Positions 1-13,447 are shown, counted from the stretch's first letter. The stretch: DNA of 64,000 nt from Hydractinia symbiolongicarpus (GCF_029227915.1 NC_079884.1:13580001-13644000), one strand, 5' to 3'. The notes: generated by a model from the letters alone, not told the origin. Translations and numbers: made by a program.

Positions 1-101
1 AAAGTTAAATTTATAGTAGCCAAACAATGTTTGTCTGGTTAAATGCATATTTGTGAATTTTTTGATGATGTAAGCAATTAATTTTAAAATTTTGGTGCTA
101 G

Positions 102-3100
102 GTTGTGAAAGAAATTGAAGAATTCCATGGCACTGTTACAGCTATGTGTTGGAGTGACACAACACATCGTTTGTTTGTCGGCAGTGACAGTGGGCTAGTT
201 ATGGCATTTTCAATTAAGTTTTGTGTAAGTTTAAAAAACCTTTCATTCTTTTTTTTGCGTTTTTTTGTTTGTTTATCTTTTATCTTGTTTATTTTCTCTT
301 GTGCACTTTCTTTTAAACCTTCTAGGGATTTTCAAAATTAAGTGTTGAGACTATTCGGAAATCTGGTGATCCTATTATCCAAATGGTGAGCTGTAGTCAT
401 TTTTCTTTAACATCAGTCAGGTTGATAGAATCGTTATTAATAACTACAATTAAATTTATTTTTATGATAGGATTTTTGCAAAGGAAGGTTGATATTATCT
501 TCCACAACAAAAGCTCTGTTATGTTACACTGACCGGTAATATTCATTCTCGTTATTCTTAACTGTAAGTAAGGAGATAAAAGTTTGACATCCCTGGGGTC
601 ATCTAACATTAGAAAGGGAGGGATAAACTTTCAGACATTACGTACAACAAAAAAAAATGAAAACGATGTTCAATCTTAATATAAGGAGATAAAATGACTT
701 TTGGTATTAGATAAGCTTCACAGCTATTTGGATGGCTTTTAAAATTACCTGAAAACACAGCATGTACAATGTGTCAATATGGAGATTTATACTAGCAACT
801 GAATATGCTACAACTGCACCACCATCACTGTACTAATCCTACATAGGTTTTTTTTTACACTTCATTTTATTTAACATTCTTTTTAGCTCACAGTTTCATC
901 AAATTGGCACTAGACCAAGGTAAGTAAAAGCTGTTGAAAATTTTTGCATAACATTGCTATATTCTAAAATTCTGTAACGTAGTTAAATTGTAATGGCTAA
1001 ACATGCAAGTAAGCGTGAGTTAAATTCAAATAATTGTATAGCAATGCATGAATTCACACACCTGTCTTAAAAATGAAATGCTACTATATCTTTTTGCCCA
1101 AACAAATAAAATTGATTAACTGTGTGTGTCACAGCCAAAGTTGATTATATTTTCTACAATTTTCTTTAAAACTACCTATAAAAATCCTTTGCTTATGTTT
1201 TTATTGGTTAGAACAAATCGTGTGATAAAGCTATTTATTAAATGGGAATTCTAACGTAACATAATTTAAACTTACCAGGACGGGTTATAAAAACAGAGGA
1301 AATGTAATTGGTTTGTCATAAATTAAAGTACAGTCTCTGTCACGGGCTATTAAACATCGTTATTGTTGTTGTCTATTTTGTTTAAAATATTTTATTTGCA
1401 GTCTTTTTTGTGATAAGCATGATAAACTTTAAATAGTTTTTTTAATCAGATACTTCTGCGGGTGTAAATAACTCGTATATTTTACCAAACAAATAAATTC
1501 TCATTAGTATTGCCACATAATTAGTTTTTTACCAAGATTGACCTTGGGTGTCACAAGGAGAGTTTGTTTGTATGATTTAAGTAAATGGCCAATTCATGAA
1601 ACTCTTAAAAGTTTTGAGGCTAAGGTAATAACTTTTTTTTAGAGATGGTGTTTATGGTGCATGTTTTCTCAGTAAAACAACTCAAAATCAACCTCTTATT
1701 TATTCTGCAAGACCTGGAAGCAGATTGTGGGAGGTAATTATGTAGGCTAATACTGACCACATGTTTTTTCATGAGGAAGTGTTGTATTGGAATAACCATA
1801 TTTGAAAATCTTAATTTTGATATATTCACTGTCTAGGTGGACTTTGATGGAAAAGTATTAGCTACCCATCAGTTTAAAGAGCTATTGGCCATTTCTCCAA
1901 CTCCTCTTATTACTAGCAGGTATACAAAAAACATCAAGGCTTCTATTTACATATCTACATATCCGCTTTACGTATCTATCGAATCATCTTTACATATCTA
2001 TTGAATATTTTTTAGGTTTGCCGATTTGCCAGAGAGTGATTTAACAACTGTTCCTCAAGCACAAAGCTTTAACTTTCAGTTTCTACATCCTCTGATGTAA
2101 GCATTATTAAAAGTTGTAATTAACATCGTGTCAAAACTACCCAAGACTTTCATTGATAATTATTACATTCAGGGAACGCTATATATTGACTTGGTCTCCT
2201 CGTGGCATTTATATTTTTGAACCACAAGTTGGTGATGTACTTTGCTGGAATGATCAAATAAAAGGTAAGGAAACTGAAACCTAAGACAAAGTACCAATAA
2301 ATTAAAAAAGGTTCAAAAATAGGTTCAACATTTTTTTTTTAGACGTCAGTAGCCTTTGCTGCCAAGAAGATAGTATTTTCGTGTTGCATACAAACAATTC
2401 TGTAACAGAGATAAAGTTACTAACTATTAAAAATTGTTTACTTGCGCTTTTTAAGCTTGAGGAATGGAAGAAACTCGCAGAGGTATAGTATTAAAATGTA
2501 TTCCTGTCGTGAAAAAGTAATATTTCTCTGTTTATTATTTTCACCTTTGTTATTGCATAGGTAGCATGCAGCAATCAAGACGAAATTGTAGACAACGTTG
2601 AATCATTTTTGTCAATTGATTTTCATGAAGTTTTGTTTAATATAAAAGAAAGCAGCTCCGATCCAGGGGTATGTTATATTTTATTTTTCAATACCAATTA
2701 TATAATTCAATGCAGTAATTAAATGCATCAATGCAATAGGAATTGATTATTAAAACTGAGCAGTTTATCGGGGAGCTTGAGCGAAGACATGCAGAAGTAC
2801 GTACTGCTGTGCAAGAGCAGTTAAATCAAGCCCTTCAGGAAACTGCCATCCTACCGGACAGCTTGGATGATAATGATGATATACGCTCTAATCTAAGTGA
2901 AGGAATTAGTGAAGGAAGCAGTAAAATGAGTTTAACAAAGTTGGCAGAAGTGAATCTGGAGAATCTAGTGCAGAAAGCAACCAACGCTGTCGTCAATAAA
3001 GTTATCGGTGCAAGTATGCTATAAAGATAATTAGTTTTTTTGTCTTAACATTACTTTTTCCTAATAAATTAAGAACTTGGTAGCCATGGTTGTTAGTGTG

Positions 3101-6100
3101 GTTATTTACATATAAGCGTCCTTTATTTATTATGTGTTTTAAAAATGTATATTTTGTTAATCATTTCTTAAGAATTTATGAAAAAAGCACTTCGTGATGC
3201 TCTACATTCAGAAGGTGTTGTATTAGATGATCAATCGCTGAGTCAAGGGAATTTAAAATCACATCAAAGAACTTTAGTCAAAACGCAAAGTGTACCCAAC
3301 TCACCAAAATCACAACATAGCGGATTACAACGTGCAGACTCTGGAAAAGAAGTTAATGCATATTCCGACATTTCACAACAGAAGAAAATGTTTTCAAAGA
3401 ACAAGTCAAATTCTGTACCATCATTGAGTGGGACTGTTTCTGTAAATTCAGTCAAAAACATGCTTAGTCATGCTTCTCCAGAAGAAATTGTTGTTCAAAG
3501 AGGAAGGTATGTAGAGTAGTAAAGATGCCTTAACAAGATTACTTTTTTAACTTTGTTTTTTGTAAATTTTCATTTTTTCCAGATTAAAAAGGACTACTAG
3601 AAGAAAAAAGAAAGCTAAAGTTGTTCAACTAGGTTTTAATTATAACATTTTTTCTTATTTTACATTGTATTTTCATGGTCATCATGATTTACTTTGGCAA
3701 GATAAACATAACATTAGTAACTCAGCAATGTAAACAAAGCTTTAATGAAAATTAAAACTTTGTTTAGACTCCCCCACTAAATTTGAAGTATCTTCAGCAA
3801 GATTGTCTGAGACTGATGGATCTACAGGTGATTTTTATGATTCTTGTAATTTTTTTATGACCTTAATACATTGGTATGCATTATCACATGTTCAGATCAC
3901 TTCAGTGCACAACTAAATAATTTGTATATTTGTATAGTTACTTGCTGTTTCACTTTGCATCTCTAACACAACTAATAGAAATTAAAGTCTTCTTAATCTA
4001 GTGTAAGAATATAGTAATTGCAAAATCATGTTTTGTCAAATAACAGTAGCAGCATAGAACGTATTTTTTTTATTTAAAATGTGTATATCACGCCTAATGA
4101 GCAGGCTCTCTTCAAAAAATTTATTGCTGTGAGCCAAAATAGTGAAATCATTGAACGTCGATTTTCAGTTAGTAGTAATCACTGTTAGTGCAACAACGCC
4201 AAAAAACAAAGAAAATTGGTGTTATTTAGCTTCTTGCAGATGTAAAAAAAAATCATTTCTTTTAGCTCCCAAAGCACTTGTGCAAAATGAGAGATCTGAA
4301 TTTGCAGTGTTACCAGTGGTATTTATTTAACAAATAAATTTTAATTACCCATTCTGTTTTATGTTCTACTATTTTATATTTTGACTTATTTTGCTTAAAA
4401 ATATTCTAGGATTCTAATATTGTTTCCGCTGGCCAGTCATTTAAAAACAGTGAAGTTGATGTTGGTGGTGATTTACAAGATTCTGCTAGCATGAATAAGG
4501 AGAAAACATTTACCTTGCAGCTACCAAGTAATTCTGCTCAAATTATTAATCAACTTGTCAGCATTACAGCTGCAACCAGGTAATCACAAAAACCTTTTAT
4601 CTTATGTTCAAAGTTTATTGTATAGCAATTTAAAGAGACTGTGGTTCAATTTGTAACTCATGAATTATAAGGCAACGTTTGTGATCGAAAATACCGACTT
4701 AGAATTCATGCTTCTAAGTCATGATACAAAGGAAATATTTTGAACCTTAATCAAGCAACTTATTTTTGGATGATCATATCTTTGTCAGTGTGTAAACATG
4801 AATTTAAAGCATTGGTACCTCCTAAAATGGAATGTTAAGAGGTTTAAATGTCACTACACGTTACCTAGGGAAAGCCATGTGTAACACTTACAAAGAAGAT
4901 TTTATTTATCTCATTTGCTAAATGGGACACCTTATAATTTATGAGTCATGAGTAATCATTTTGCTTTGCTCACTCTATTTAAACTGGTTTAAATGAAATG
5001 AAATTTTTGTTCAGGAATAAATTTCGAGACCCTGGTATTCTATACAACTCCAAATCTATTCATGACATTCTAGAATCGTGGTCATCACAGTTATCTAGTG
5101 TTACTAATCAATTTCAAGAAGAATGCTTTAAAAGTCTTGATAAATTTATCCAAGAGAATATGACCAGTTCCATATTGTCCCAACTGAAAATCGAAAGCAA
5201 TAAATTACTATTTTCTCAACTGTCAGCTGCTTTTAGTGAAATATCAAATGTTGCCACCCTGTGCTTAGAAACAGGGATATTTCCTAACAAGTGTTCACAT
5301 TTACAATCACATGAAATAGCTTTACTAAACTTTGAATTGACTTATAACCTGATTTCTAAAAGAGCACTACAAGATGTGAAAGATGTAGAATTAAGAAAAA
5401 ATAAATTTGAAAGCGCTCATTCACCACCTGTTACGACTACTTTGGAAATAAAAAAACACTGTATAAATGAGGGGTTTGTAGAAGACAATATGTATCCAAG
5501 AGTTTCCACAGCTGAATATGAAATAAAGGAGTACAATGGAAGTTCACAGAACTTTGACATTAATAACCCACTGCAATCAACAGACAAATCGTTTTCACCA
5601 ATGTTTAATACAGAAAAGTTTAATGCAGAGGCAGTTATGGAAGAAATTTATGATAAAGATATTAAGGATTTGTTATTTGATCGTCATAGTTTAAGCACAA
5701 TTGCGTCTGAGGCAGAGACAATTTTAGCTATTAAAAGTGAAGATGATTTTAATGCAGTATGCTATGAGGTAAAAGATAATGAAACATTATGTGAAAATTT
5801 TAGTACTTTGCGTGGTTCTTGTTACGACTGCATAATCGATAAATGCAGAGCATGTTTTGTGTTAAGATATTTTTCTGTTTTGGACTTCTCAAGAATACGT
5901 ACATTGTTGACACAAAAGGGTGGCTGTAGGTGGCGCACTTGGGCTGCATGTATGGTGCATCTTATAGGTAAAAAGATTTATCATCAAATTTTTTAGTTTG
6001 TATGTTGTTTATGTTGTATGCACACGTTTTTATTCATTTATTTGTTAATATCTAGACACGCATGAGCGACATAGTAAGTTGTATCAAGCTATCCAGACAA

Positions 6101-9100
6101 AAGACACATCAGCTATTACTATTGAAATACAACAAACAAATGAAGTTGAAATACTGTTCGCAAATATGCAAAGGTTTGCCTTGTAGTTTTTATTGTTTAC
6201 ATTGTAGTATTGTTCTGCTCGTAAATTACAATTGAGGAAACTGAAGTGTTGTTATTTTTTTTAAGAATTGATTTTGTGAGGATTCGTAGGAAATAGATTC
6301 GTAGGAAAAAATTTACATGCATGTAAAATTTCATTTGTAAAAAAAATTGCGTTAATTAAAAATAATTTTTTTTAAACAAAGCAAAAGCTTAATAAAAAGA
6401 AAACTTGACTGTTGCAATTAAAAAACTAACTTTTTTGAGTGAATAGATTATTAAGACAAATTTTACATGTATGTAAAATTTAAAAAAAAAACTCTGTTGC
6501 ATTTAAGATAAAAACAAAGAAATAAAAAACATCAGTGCTATGAAAGAATTTGTTGACCATGTTGACATTTTATGGTTTGTGTATAGCTTGTTTCTGTTCA
6601 AAAATTACCTTTGGGGAAACTGAACTGTTAATTTTTTCAGGAAATATATCCTTAAGGCAAAATTGACATGTGTGTAAAAAATAAGTCTAATGCGTTTAAG
6701 TGAAAAACATTTTGGTTAAAAAAAAACTGAAAGCTTTCCAACAACGAACCGTATTCAGTGGTAATCATAGCATTGATAATTGTTTTTTTCCAAAAAAAAT
6801 TTTTAAATGTTTTCATAACTTTATCGCATTATGCAAATTGTTATATTAACATTACAGCTTAACTAGTGTTGAAAAACAGGTGCATGTTGGCAGAAAACAG
6901 TTTGATGTCACATAACATTGCAACATAGACCTTCAGTACCTTTACATAACTCGTAATCACTTTTAGATTGGTTGAAGTATCACCAGCATTGCTACATACT
7001 TGTATTAGTACCAACGGTAATTTAAATACATGGGAAGTCTGTTTTTTGTACCACACAGGTTTTATAAATCACACAAACAAAGTGGATTTTCTTCAGTACG
7101 CGCATGAACACATAACACAGTCGCCATCTAACGTTGATATGCTGTTACTACAATGTGTGTTAGAAACTGCTTTATCTGATCAATCTAATTCTGACCAGCT
7201 ATTTTGTGAATGTAGCATGGCAAGACCAGGTTCAAATAACTTAGTTTGGAAATGGCAAGACCTTTTAACAGATGCTATCAATTTATGTGACCAATACTTT
7301 TCTCATATGGATAAAGTTATATTGGAAAAGCTAAGTAATATATGCAAAAAATTTGGGTAAGGTTTTATTTTGTTTAATTTTTTTATTATTTTTTCGGGAA
7401 AAAATGTGAATCCATCTAGATGTTGAAACAGATTATATAAAAAATTTTAGCCTGCTACGGTTCTGTGTGAAAGTTTTTACTACTTCAGTTTGATAAAAGT
7501 TTGGTATTGTGATGTAAAATTTATAAGAATCAATTCACTTATATATTGTTCTAAAAAATTGAACTGTTCCTGATTTGTCACATGCTTTGGTCGCCTTTTC
7601 TATTAACCAATAGCCTCAACATTATTATGAAGGTCGAATGTAGGAAATTGGTGTTAACTATTTTTAGCAATGGTGTATGAACATTAGATTATGTTTTTTT
7701 TAGTTTCTGGACTGGCTACTTAAGACTTCAATGTAAGCTAGACAATGTGAAGATTGTTCTGTCCTTGCTATATCAGTTAAAAGATTATGATCTGTTATCC
7801 AGCATGATCGATCAAGGTAAATTTTATCTAAACAATACATTATTTGCATAACAGAAACTTGTTTTTCAGTTCTTGTAACACTCTTTCTTTGTGAATAGGA
7901 GCTCTTTCCCCCAGTGAAGATGCTTGGGTGTCTCTTTTGTCAGATATCACCAACAACAAAGAGGATGTTCACAACTGTGTTCCAGTAGGTGACTGGCACC
8001 CTACTTTATCGTTGGAGACACTGATAAAAACAATAGCAAGACAATCTGGATCAAGATTTGTTTTACAAATAATTAAAAAAATGGAGAACCTTTCGTTACC
8101 GTATGACTTGTATGCTTGTCTTTTGAAAGCATCTACTATGGAAAACAAACTAGAGTTAGTTTTATTAAATTATTTTTACGTAAAATTAGCACTAAATTTA
8201 TTAAAAAGTTGATGTCAAATTTGAACCTATTTTTTATTGCAGTACTTTAGTTGGCGACCTAATTGAACTTGTAAGCAGTGGTATTTGGTCTGAACACGTA
8301 CAACTTATTCCACCGGAGGTATTTGTTTCTACAACTATTTTCAGATTTTGTGAAATAATAATTATAGTTAAGAAATTAAAAAAAAATATTGCATGTTTTG
8401 AAACTTTATTATATTGTCCAGATACTCGTTTTCCTGTCATCAATTAGTTGTACTGGTTAGAAAAACTATAATATTGATCATTACATTAAAAGATCTCCTT
8501 TAAAGGGAAATGTTGTGTTGAAATTGTAATTGCGTTAGTGGTCATATTATTTTTAATCAGTTGTTTATTTTAGCTTGAAGAAGTAAAGAATGCTGAGTTG
8601 CGAGGGGATGAATCGAAGATCCCATCTACTGAAAGTAGTTTAGCAAATAACTTTGTGATGAATGAATCAGGTAGATTGGTTGTTTGTTCTGCCTGTTTGA
8701 TTGTTTTCTTGATTACCCAAAAAGTATGAATGGATCAGATTGTTTGTTTATTTGGTTGTCTGTATATTTGTTTGTTTGCCTGTATCTTTGAGAAGTTGTA
8801 TCTGGACGATAATTGAATAGTTATATATGAACATGCATGTTAATTGTCGGAGTGCTGCGAGTATGATGGATATTTAATTGATGATAAGTTTTCCATACAA
8901 ATTGGTTACCACATCACTTTTAGTTTACCTAAAAGCTATTTCTTTTCACTTTTTTAAGAATTCAAGTATACGAAAGTCATCACCATTTCATTACAATCTT
9001 ATTAAGATGGTCAAAGACGTGATTTCTTTTTGTGCAATGTTACGTTATTTTGTAATTGAGGCTGGTTGTGATCTGCGTGAAAAACGTTTGTCATTGTGAC

Positions 9101-12100
9101 TGGGGCGTTAAAGGGTCATTATTCTTCTTTGTGATTTAAATTTTTTTTTCAATATCCTTTCTGAATCGTCTTACATTTTCAGTTGAGTGCTGTTATGATG
9201 ATAATATTTTTTTTAGATACAATATGGGGGAGAAGTGTGAATATCTCAAGGTATAGTTTTATCTTATATATTAATTCCCTTGCGTGAGTAAAACTGTGAG
9301 TCCACGACACGGAAATCACGGGTCACTTTCCTATGACGTGGCTGTACGCTAAAATTTAACTAAAAAGATTAGGGATGTACTTCATAGAAATCGCACATAA
9401 GGTGTAAATATATAACCCGCTCCTAATAACGATATAAATATATATACCCTAATGCCAAAAACTCTATGTTAGCATGTATATATAGGTATCGCTACATATG
9501 AAACGGTATTAGATATTCACAAAGCATACGGACTGTTAAATGAAGTTCCTAGCATAAAACGGAAATTGTGTTTACGAAAAAGATGGCTGTTCTTTTTGAG
9601 TATTCTCTACTCTTTCATTCAAAATAAATCTTTAAAAAAACATTTGAAGAAGAGCATGGTTTTATAAATTAATCATAGCAAGGTTCTGTAAGGTTTTTTC
9701 ATGTTTTATTTTCAGTTTTGATTATATTATTGTTGCCAGACATGTTTTATAGCTAGCATCATAAAAAGCCAACCACCACCAACAACTAGCTAGCTAGCTA
9801 GAAATATATATATATATATATGTAGCCATGTTCTTTATACCTAGCTAAGTCTCCAGTTTATGTTTAAGTGGCTAGCTATAAGCTATAAGCTAGCTATAAA
9901 CTAAAGATTCCCAGTATATATATTCCCACAAAACACATCAAACGTTATTAACCCTGAAAATTTTAAACATTTTCCTGGGGTTTTTTTGGTTTGCGAAGTT
10001 CTTTTCCTCCAAATATTCTGAAAATAAAGTTCAGAAATTACTTATTTTTAAAATGTAAATTTAATTTGTTTCAAATTGTGGGCAAAAACCTTAATCAGCA
10101 TGCTAAAAGAACTGACTTTTCTTAATTTAGAATTACTAAACACAACCATTTTCTTACTTTTAGTGTAAACTTTTGTGCGTATGGCTTATATTTAATACAC
10201 CAAAAGAGCTACTTTGTTGATTTCAATTTTATACTCTTCGTAAGCTATTTTTTTCTTCTTTTTGACATTTCTGTTTTACCACTCAATTTTTACATTTTAT
10301 AAGTTATTTGGAACAGAATGTATGAAATAGACCAAAATACGTGATCTTAGTTGTTTTTAATTTACAGGCTGTGTCTGTGAAACTTTAAGGGGAACATTTG
10401 GTGGAAGACAATGGCATGACATATACTGATAGAACTGATTTTTGTTGTGTTAGATGTTATATCTGAACCTTTTTGACATTTTATGTTAATTTTGCGAGGA
10501 AGGACCATATATATATACACAGAAGAAGAATTCAATTTTACACCTTGCAAGCTTTGTTTTTCTATATTTTGTATAAATTCTTACTGGGGAGGACTCCGTG
10601 CAATATATCGAAATGACTGATCCTTCTTGATTTAAATTTGATGTGTTCTAAATCGTATATAGTTTTGGAAATTTTGTGTAAGATTTAATGGGTAAGGGCT
10701 AGATGCAATATGTCAAAAAAACTTTTTTTGTTGAATCAGAAGCACTCCCTACAACCATTCTTTTTTTTACAGTTTGTGAAGCTTTTGTGAGGAAAGAGTG
10801 TATGCAATATTATCGAAATAACTGATTTTTGTTGCAAACTGTCTTTCTTAGGCATTTTGGATTAAAATATTGTTTTAGAGGGCATATGCAGTAGATATAT
10901 GTACCGAAATAATTAAATTTTGCAAACTTTGATTTTGTCGTTACCTCTCATTTTTTACATTTTGATTAAACTTTTGTGGGAGACCGACGGTATGCGAAGG
11001 ACCAAAATAAGAGATTTTAGTATTATTTAGAATTTGTATTTTGTGTTGCAAAATTGGTGCAAAAATTGACATAAAATGAACTTATATACAGATTGATTGC
11101 TGTTGTTTAACATGACTCATTATGACTTATATATATATTTTATGAAAATTTGTGACAAAATACTATGTGAGATTTGAAATTTTGTTTACTTTATTGATGG
11201 TAAAACAGCATGCGAATTGCTAAAAGGACTTTATTAATTATAGGTTTAAACACCGTTTTTTTGTTGGCATTTTGTCTAAAGTTTGGTGAGGAAGGACCGT
11301 ATGCAATATATCAAATAATGTTTTATTGCATTATAATTTATCCTTGCAAATCCCTTTTTAACACCTTAGATAAAAATTTCTACTTAGGCAAAATTTATTG
11401 TTTATTTTTCACATTGTGTGTCAACCTTTGGCAGGGTTTGCAATAAACTAACTGATTTTAACATATACAAAGAGAGAGATTTGTGTTTGACATTGATCAG
11501 CTTTTTTGTATATATGTGGCGTTTTAAGTGATTTAAATTTTATGGGTGAGATGTATGTTGAAATGCTTTTGGAAACTTCTTTCCGAATAATTTTTGCATT
11601 TGTCAGATGGTCAGAGCAAGTAATTTTAGTAGATTTAGATTTTAAATGTCACATAAATACTGCAGTTGTTGAAAACCTTTAATTTTTTTGGTCATTTATA
11701 TAATAATGCAGATGTAAGATGCGCACTGCTGTATTGTTTGTTTTTTGATGGACATATATCTGTTACATAAATTAAATGGAATACAGTGGATTCTTCCACG
11801 GGAAACAGCTATTCATATTATTTCATTACCTGATTTTAAAGGAAAGAAATTCTTGCAGGAAGGGTTTTTACAGACCTTTTAATATTCGTTTTGCTTTTTT
11901 CAAAATGCAGGACTAACTTCTGCGATTTAAGTGTTTTTTAAAAAAAATATTTGCGGTTATCTAACTTTTCCTATTTTTGAGGAATTATTTTCGTGGTTTT
12001 TATTTTTGTATATAACATTTTCAAATTTGGGTTTTAGTGCAGAATGTCCTGTATGCAACTTACCACTATGTTTGAAAACGACATCTACAACATCTGTCGG

Positions 12101-12665
12101 CTTGATTGTCTTTCAATGTGGTAGGTACAACTTTTCTGATATTTCAACTTTCATGATTCCTCATGTCAGAAATTTTCACAAGTAGAAATTTCCGCGAATC
12201 TTATTTACAATTTTTAGTCGAATTTGAGAGAATTTATTTTCATGAAAAAATTCAGATATTTTTTTTCTTCGCAAGTAAACCTATTTACAACTAAAAAAAG
12301 AAAAATTAAAATTTTAAATAAAATACATCAGATGAATTTACATAAGTTATGAAAGAAAACATTCTTTGTAAATTTATATCTGGGAATGACTATAATGGAC
12401 ATTTAGATTCTGGTAAGTCCTTTTACGCATGGGCCAATAAAATATTGATGGGAATTTTGTTTTCGCGAATTGGGCAAATTTAATTTTGCGAATAAGATGT
12501 TGAATCGTGAAATTCGGAAAAATTTCTGCTTGCGAAAATTAAATACTTTTTATGTAGTTCATAAATTATAATTTTTTCTTTCTAGGTCATCGATTTCACA
12601 AAATTTGTCTACCTGAAAATGCTTGTTTGGTCTGTTACCACGACAATTTTACGTCCCTATATTAA
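102..12665 (+). CDS. HPS5: HPS5 orthologue (BLOC-2 complex subunit), 5' end outside window
   Basis: Subunit of BLOC-2, which acts in endosome-to-lysosome-related-organelle traffic. Coding exons I splice: 102-224, 326-385, 471-535, 887-919, 1643-1733, 1837-1919, 2016-2096, 2173-2264, 2343-2482, 2561-2668, 2740-3013, 3173-3506, 3583-3632, 3768-3827, 4266-4318, 4410-4579, 5015-5967, 6056-6173, 6967-7356, 7704-7816, 7899-8154, 8243-8318, 8574-8670, 9217-9250, 12038-12120, 12586-12665. All have GT/AG borders and all phases close, giving 1,338 residues in the window. The first ~290 residues are the end of the WD40-like beta-propeller; segments such as IYSARPGSRLWEVDFDG, THQFKELLAISP and RGIYIFEPQVGD match vertebrate HPS5 closely. 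A polar, probably disordered middle (residues ~300-610, with a basic RRKKK run) is followed by a helical half containing the HPS5-like FGFWTGYLRLQ. The propeller start lies left of the window. Confidence 0.92.
386..5014 (+). other. Longer HPS5 introns without recognisable features
   Basis: Introns 536-886, 920-1642, 3828-4265 and 4580-5014 each exceed 300 bases. They are AT-rich with homopolymer runs, and I see no gene, RNA or clear repeat in them. Confidence 0.6.
6190..6725. repeat. Diverged direct repeats inside an HPS5 intron
   Basis: The 793-bp intron 6174-6966 holds two related segments near 6200-6270 and 6580-6650 (shared core GAGGAAACTGAA / GGGGAAACTGAA with similar flanks). Three variants of the near-palindrome TTACATGCATGTAA sit near 6311, 6461 and 6662. 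No coding potential is seen. It may be a decayed mobile element or local duplications. Confidence 0.35.
9786..9822. repeat. Microsatellites (CTAG)4 and (AT)n
   Basis: Four CTAG units at 9786-9801 are followed by an AT run at about 9804-9822. Further AGCTATA-type words continue to about 9905. Confidence 0.85.
10318..11320. repeat. Decayed tandem repeat array, roughly 90-115-bp period
   Basis: A degenerate core related to GTATGCAATATATCGAAATA, often followed by ACTGATTTTTGTTG and preceded by GAGGAAGGAC, recurs at about 10318, 10597, 10701, 10800, 10884, 10990 and 11299. In its denser part the spacing is about 90-115 bp, with AT-rich filler such as TTTTTACATTTTG between. The copies differ strongly, so this looks like an old satellite or the remains of a repeat-rich element. 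Confidence 0.45.
12038..12665 (+). other. HPS5: HPS5 C-terminal RING-like zinc finger (last two exons)
   Basis: Exons 12038-12120 and 12586-12665 encode AECPVCNLPLC, about 15 residues, then FQCGHRFHKICLPENACLVC, and a short tail ending in TAA at 12663-12665. The pattern C-x2-C-x4-C ... C-x-H-x2-H-x2-C-x5-C-x2-C is that of the RING/zinc-ribbon ends of the HOPS/CORVET subunits VPS8, VPS11, VPS18 and VPS41. Phases fit the upstream HPS5 exon 9217-9250 (AG|T) and each other (G|GT). As I recall it, human HPS5 ends without such a finger, so this is either an ancestral part lost in vertebrates or a domain gained here. The alternative that these exons belong to a separate small gene is less likely, because no start codon or first exon is apparent between. 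Confidence 0.75.
12174..12536. mobile_element. MITE-like element filling an HPS5 intron
   Basis: The two ends of this stretch are imperfect inverted copies. The left end carries CACAAGTAGAAATTTCCGCG, and the reverse complement of the right end carries CGCAAGCAGAAATTTTTCCG. Both are followed by a CTTATT-containing word. The element occupies most of the 465-bp intron 12121-12585. No coding frame is seen. A non-autonomous DNA transposon is the simplest reading; target-site duplications were not identified. Confidence 0.42.
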
Positions 12666-13447
12666 ATTCATATAATTAGCACAATAAATTTTATACTAAT
12701 ATATAAATTAAACAGTGTCATTATTATTTTTTACAATTTTAGAGGATATTTGTAATTTTCTTGTTAGAGCTGGCTGGGTAATTGTTAATTTTTTACGTTA
12801 AAAATAAACCACGGCATACTTGAAAGGAATAGTATCTGAAACAAGTGATTTTTGTCCAATGAGCGGGAATAGAGAATTACTTCAAAGGTAAAACTTTATT
12901 TGTAAATATATAGTGTCTTTTTTTACATCAAGTTATATTTTGTAGTTCTTATTTTTAAGAAGATATTTCATCATTACTGCTTTATATGAATCGAAGTACT
13001 ACCAAGTATTACCCAGGAGAAAATTATGTTTATGCTTACTTGGGCTTGAAGTTGAGAAACATTTATGGAGGGTGTCTGCAACAGCGTGTCGACTCACTTC
13101 GGAATGTGTCAAAACAAATATTAGCGGATTTATTGGATACATTTTCCACGTCAAAAATTGTTTACCTCGTGACATAGTGAACACCATGTGTAAATTCACA
13201 TTATGTTTTTTGTTTTGCTGTTACAACTTTGGTGTAATGATTATGCTTGTTAAGACTGCTTAAGAATTTGTCAGATTAGCTGCGTATGTGACCCTATAGA
13301 AAAGTATTTGTGTTGTTACTCCATACGTGCATGTTAGATATTCTGTTCTCATGTCTAGTTTCATGTTGTGTAGAAATACAGAGAATGAGATAGGAGATTG
13401 GAAGCAAGAATAATGGATGTGGTTGCTTGAAAAGGAACAAAAAGAAA
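12666..13447. other. Spacer between HPS5 and PPIL3
   Basis: About 780 bp between the HPS5 stop and the PPIL3 ATG, both on the + strand. It must contain the HPS5 3' UTR and the PPIL3 promoter and 5' UTR. Small open frames (12986-13263) resemble no protein I know, and no clear promoter element stands out. Confidence 0.6.
12683..12688 (+). promoter_or_regulatory. Probable HPS5 polyadenylation signal AATAAA
   Basis: A canonical AATAAA lies 17 bases after the HPS5 stop codon, implying a very short 3' UTR. AATAAA is common in AT-rich DNA, so position alone supports the call. Confidence 0.5.

Larger units (their letters stand above)
9251..12037 (+). other. 2.8-kb HPS5 intron separating the zinc-finger exons
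   Basis: It lies between exons 9217-9250 and 12038-12120. It contains CTAG and AT microsatellites and a decayed tandem array (listed separately). Open frames here, such as 11210-11446, have no recognisable domain and low-complexity hydrophobic composition. Confidence 0.6.

Noticed and set aside
8878-9099. Open frame of 73 codons in the HPS5 intron 8671-9216
   Set aside because: No splice connection in phase and no recognisable similarity.
8670-9287. HPS5 ending by read-through at 8729 or 9287
   Set aside because: Consensus donors at 8671 and 9251 lead, in matching phase, to exons coding a complete zinc finger and a stop; the read-through tails are hydrophobic and unlike HPS5.
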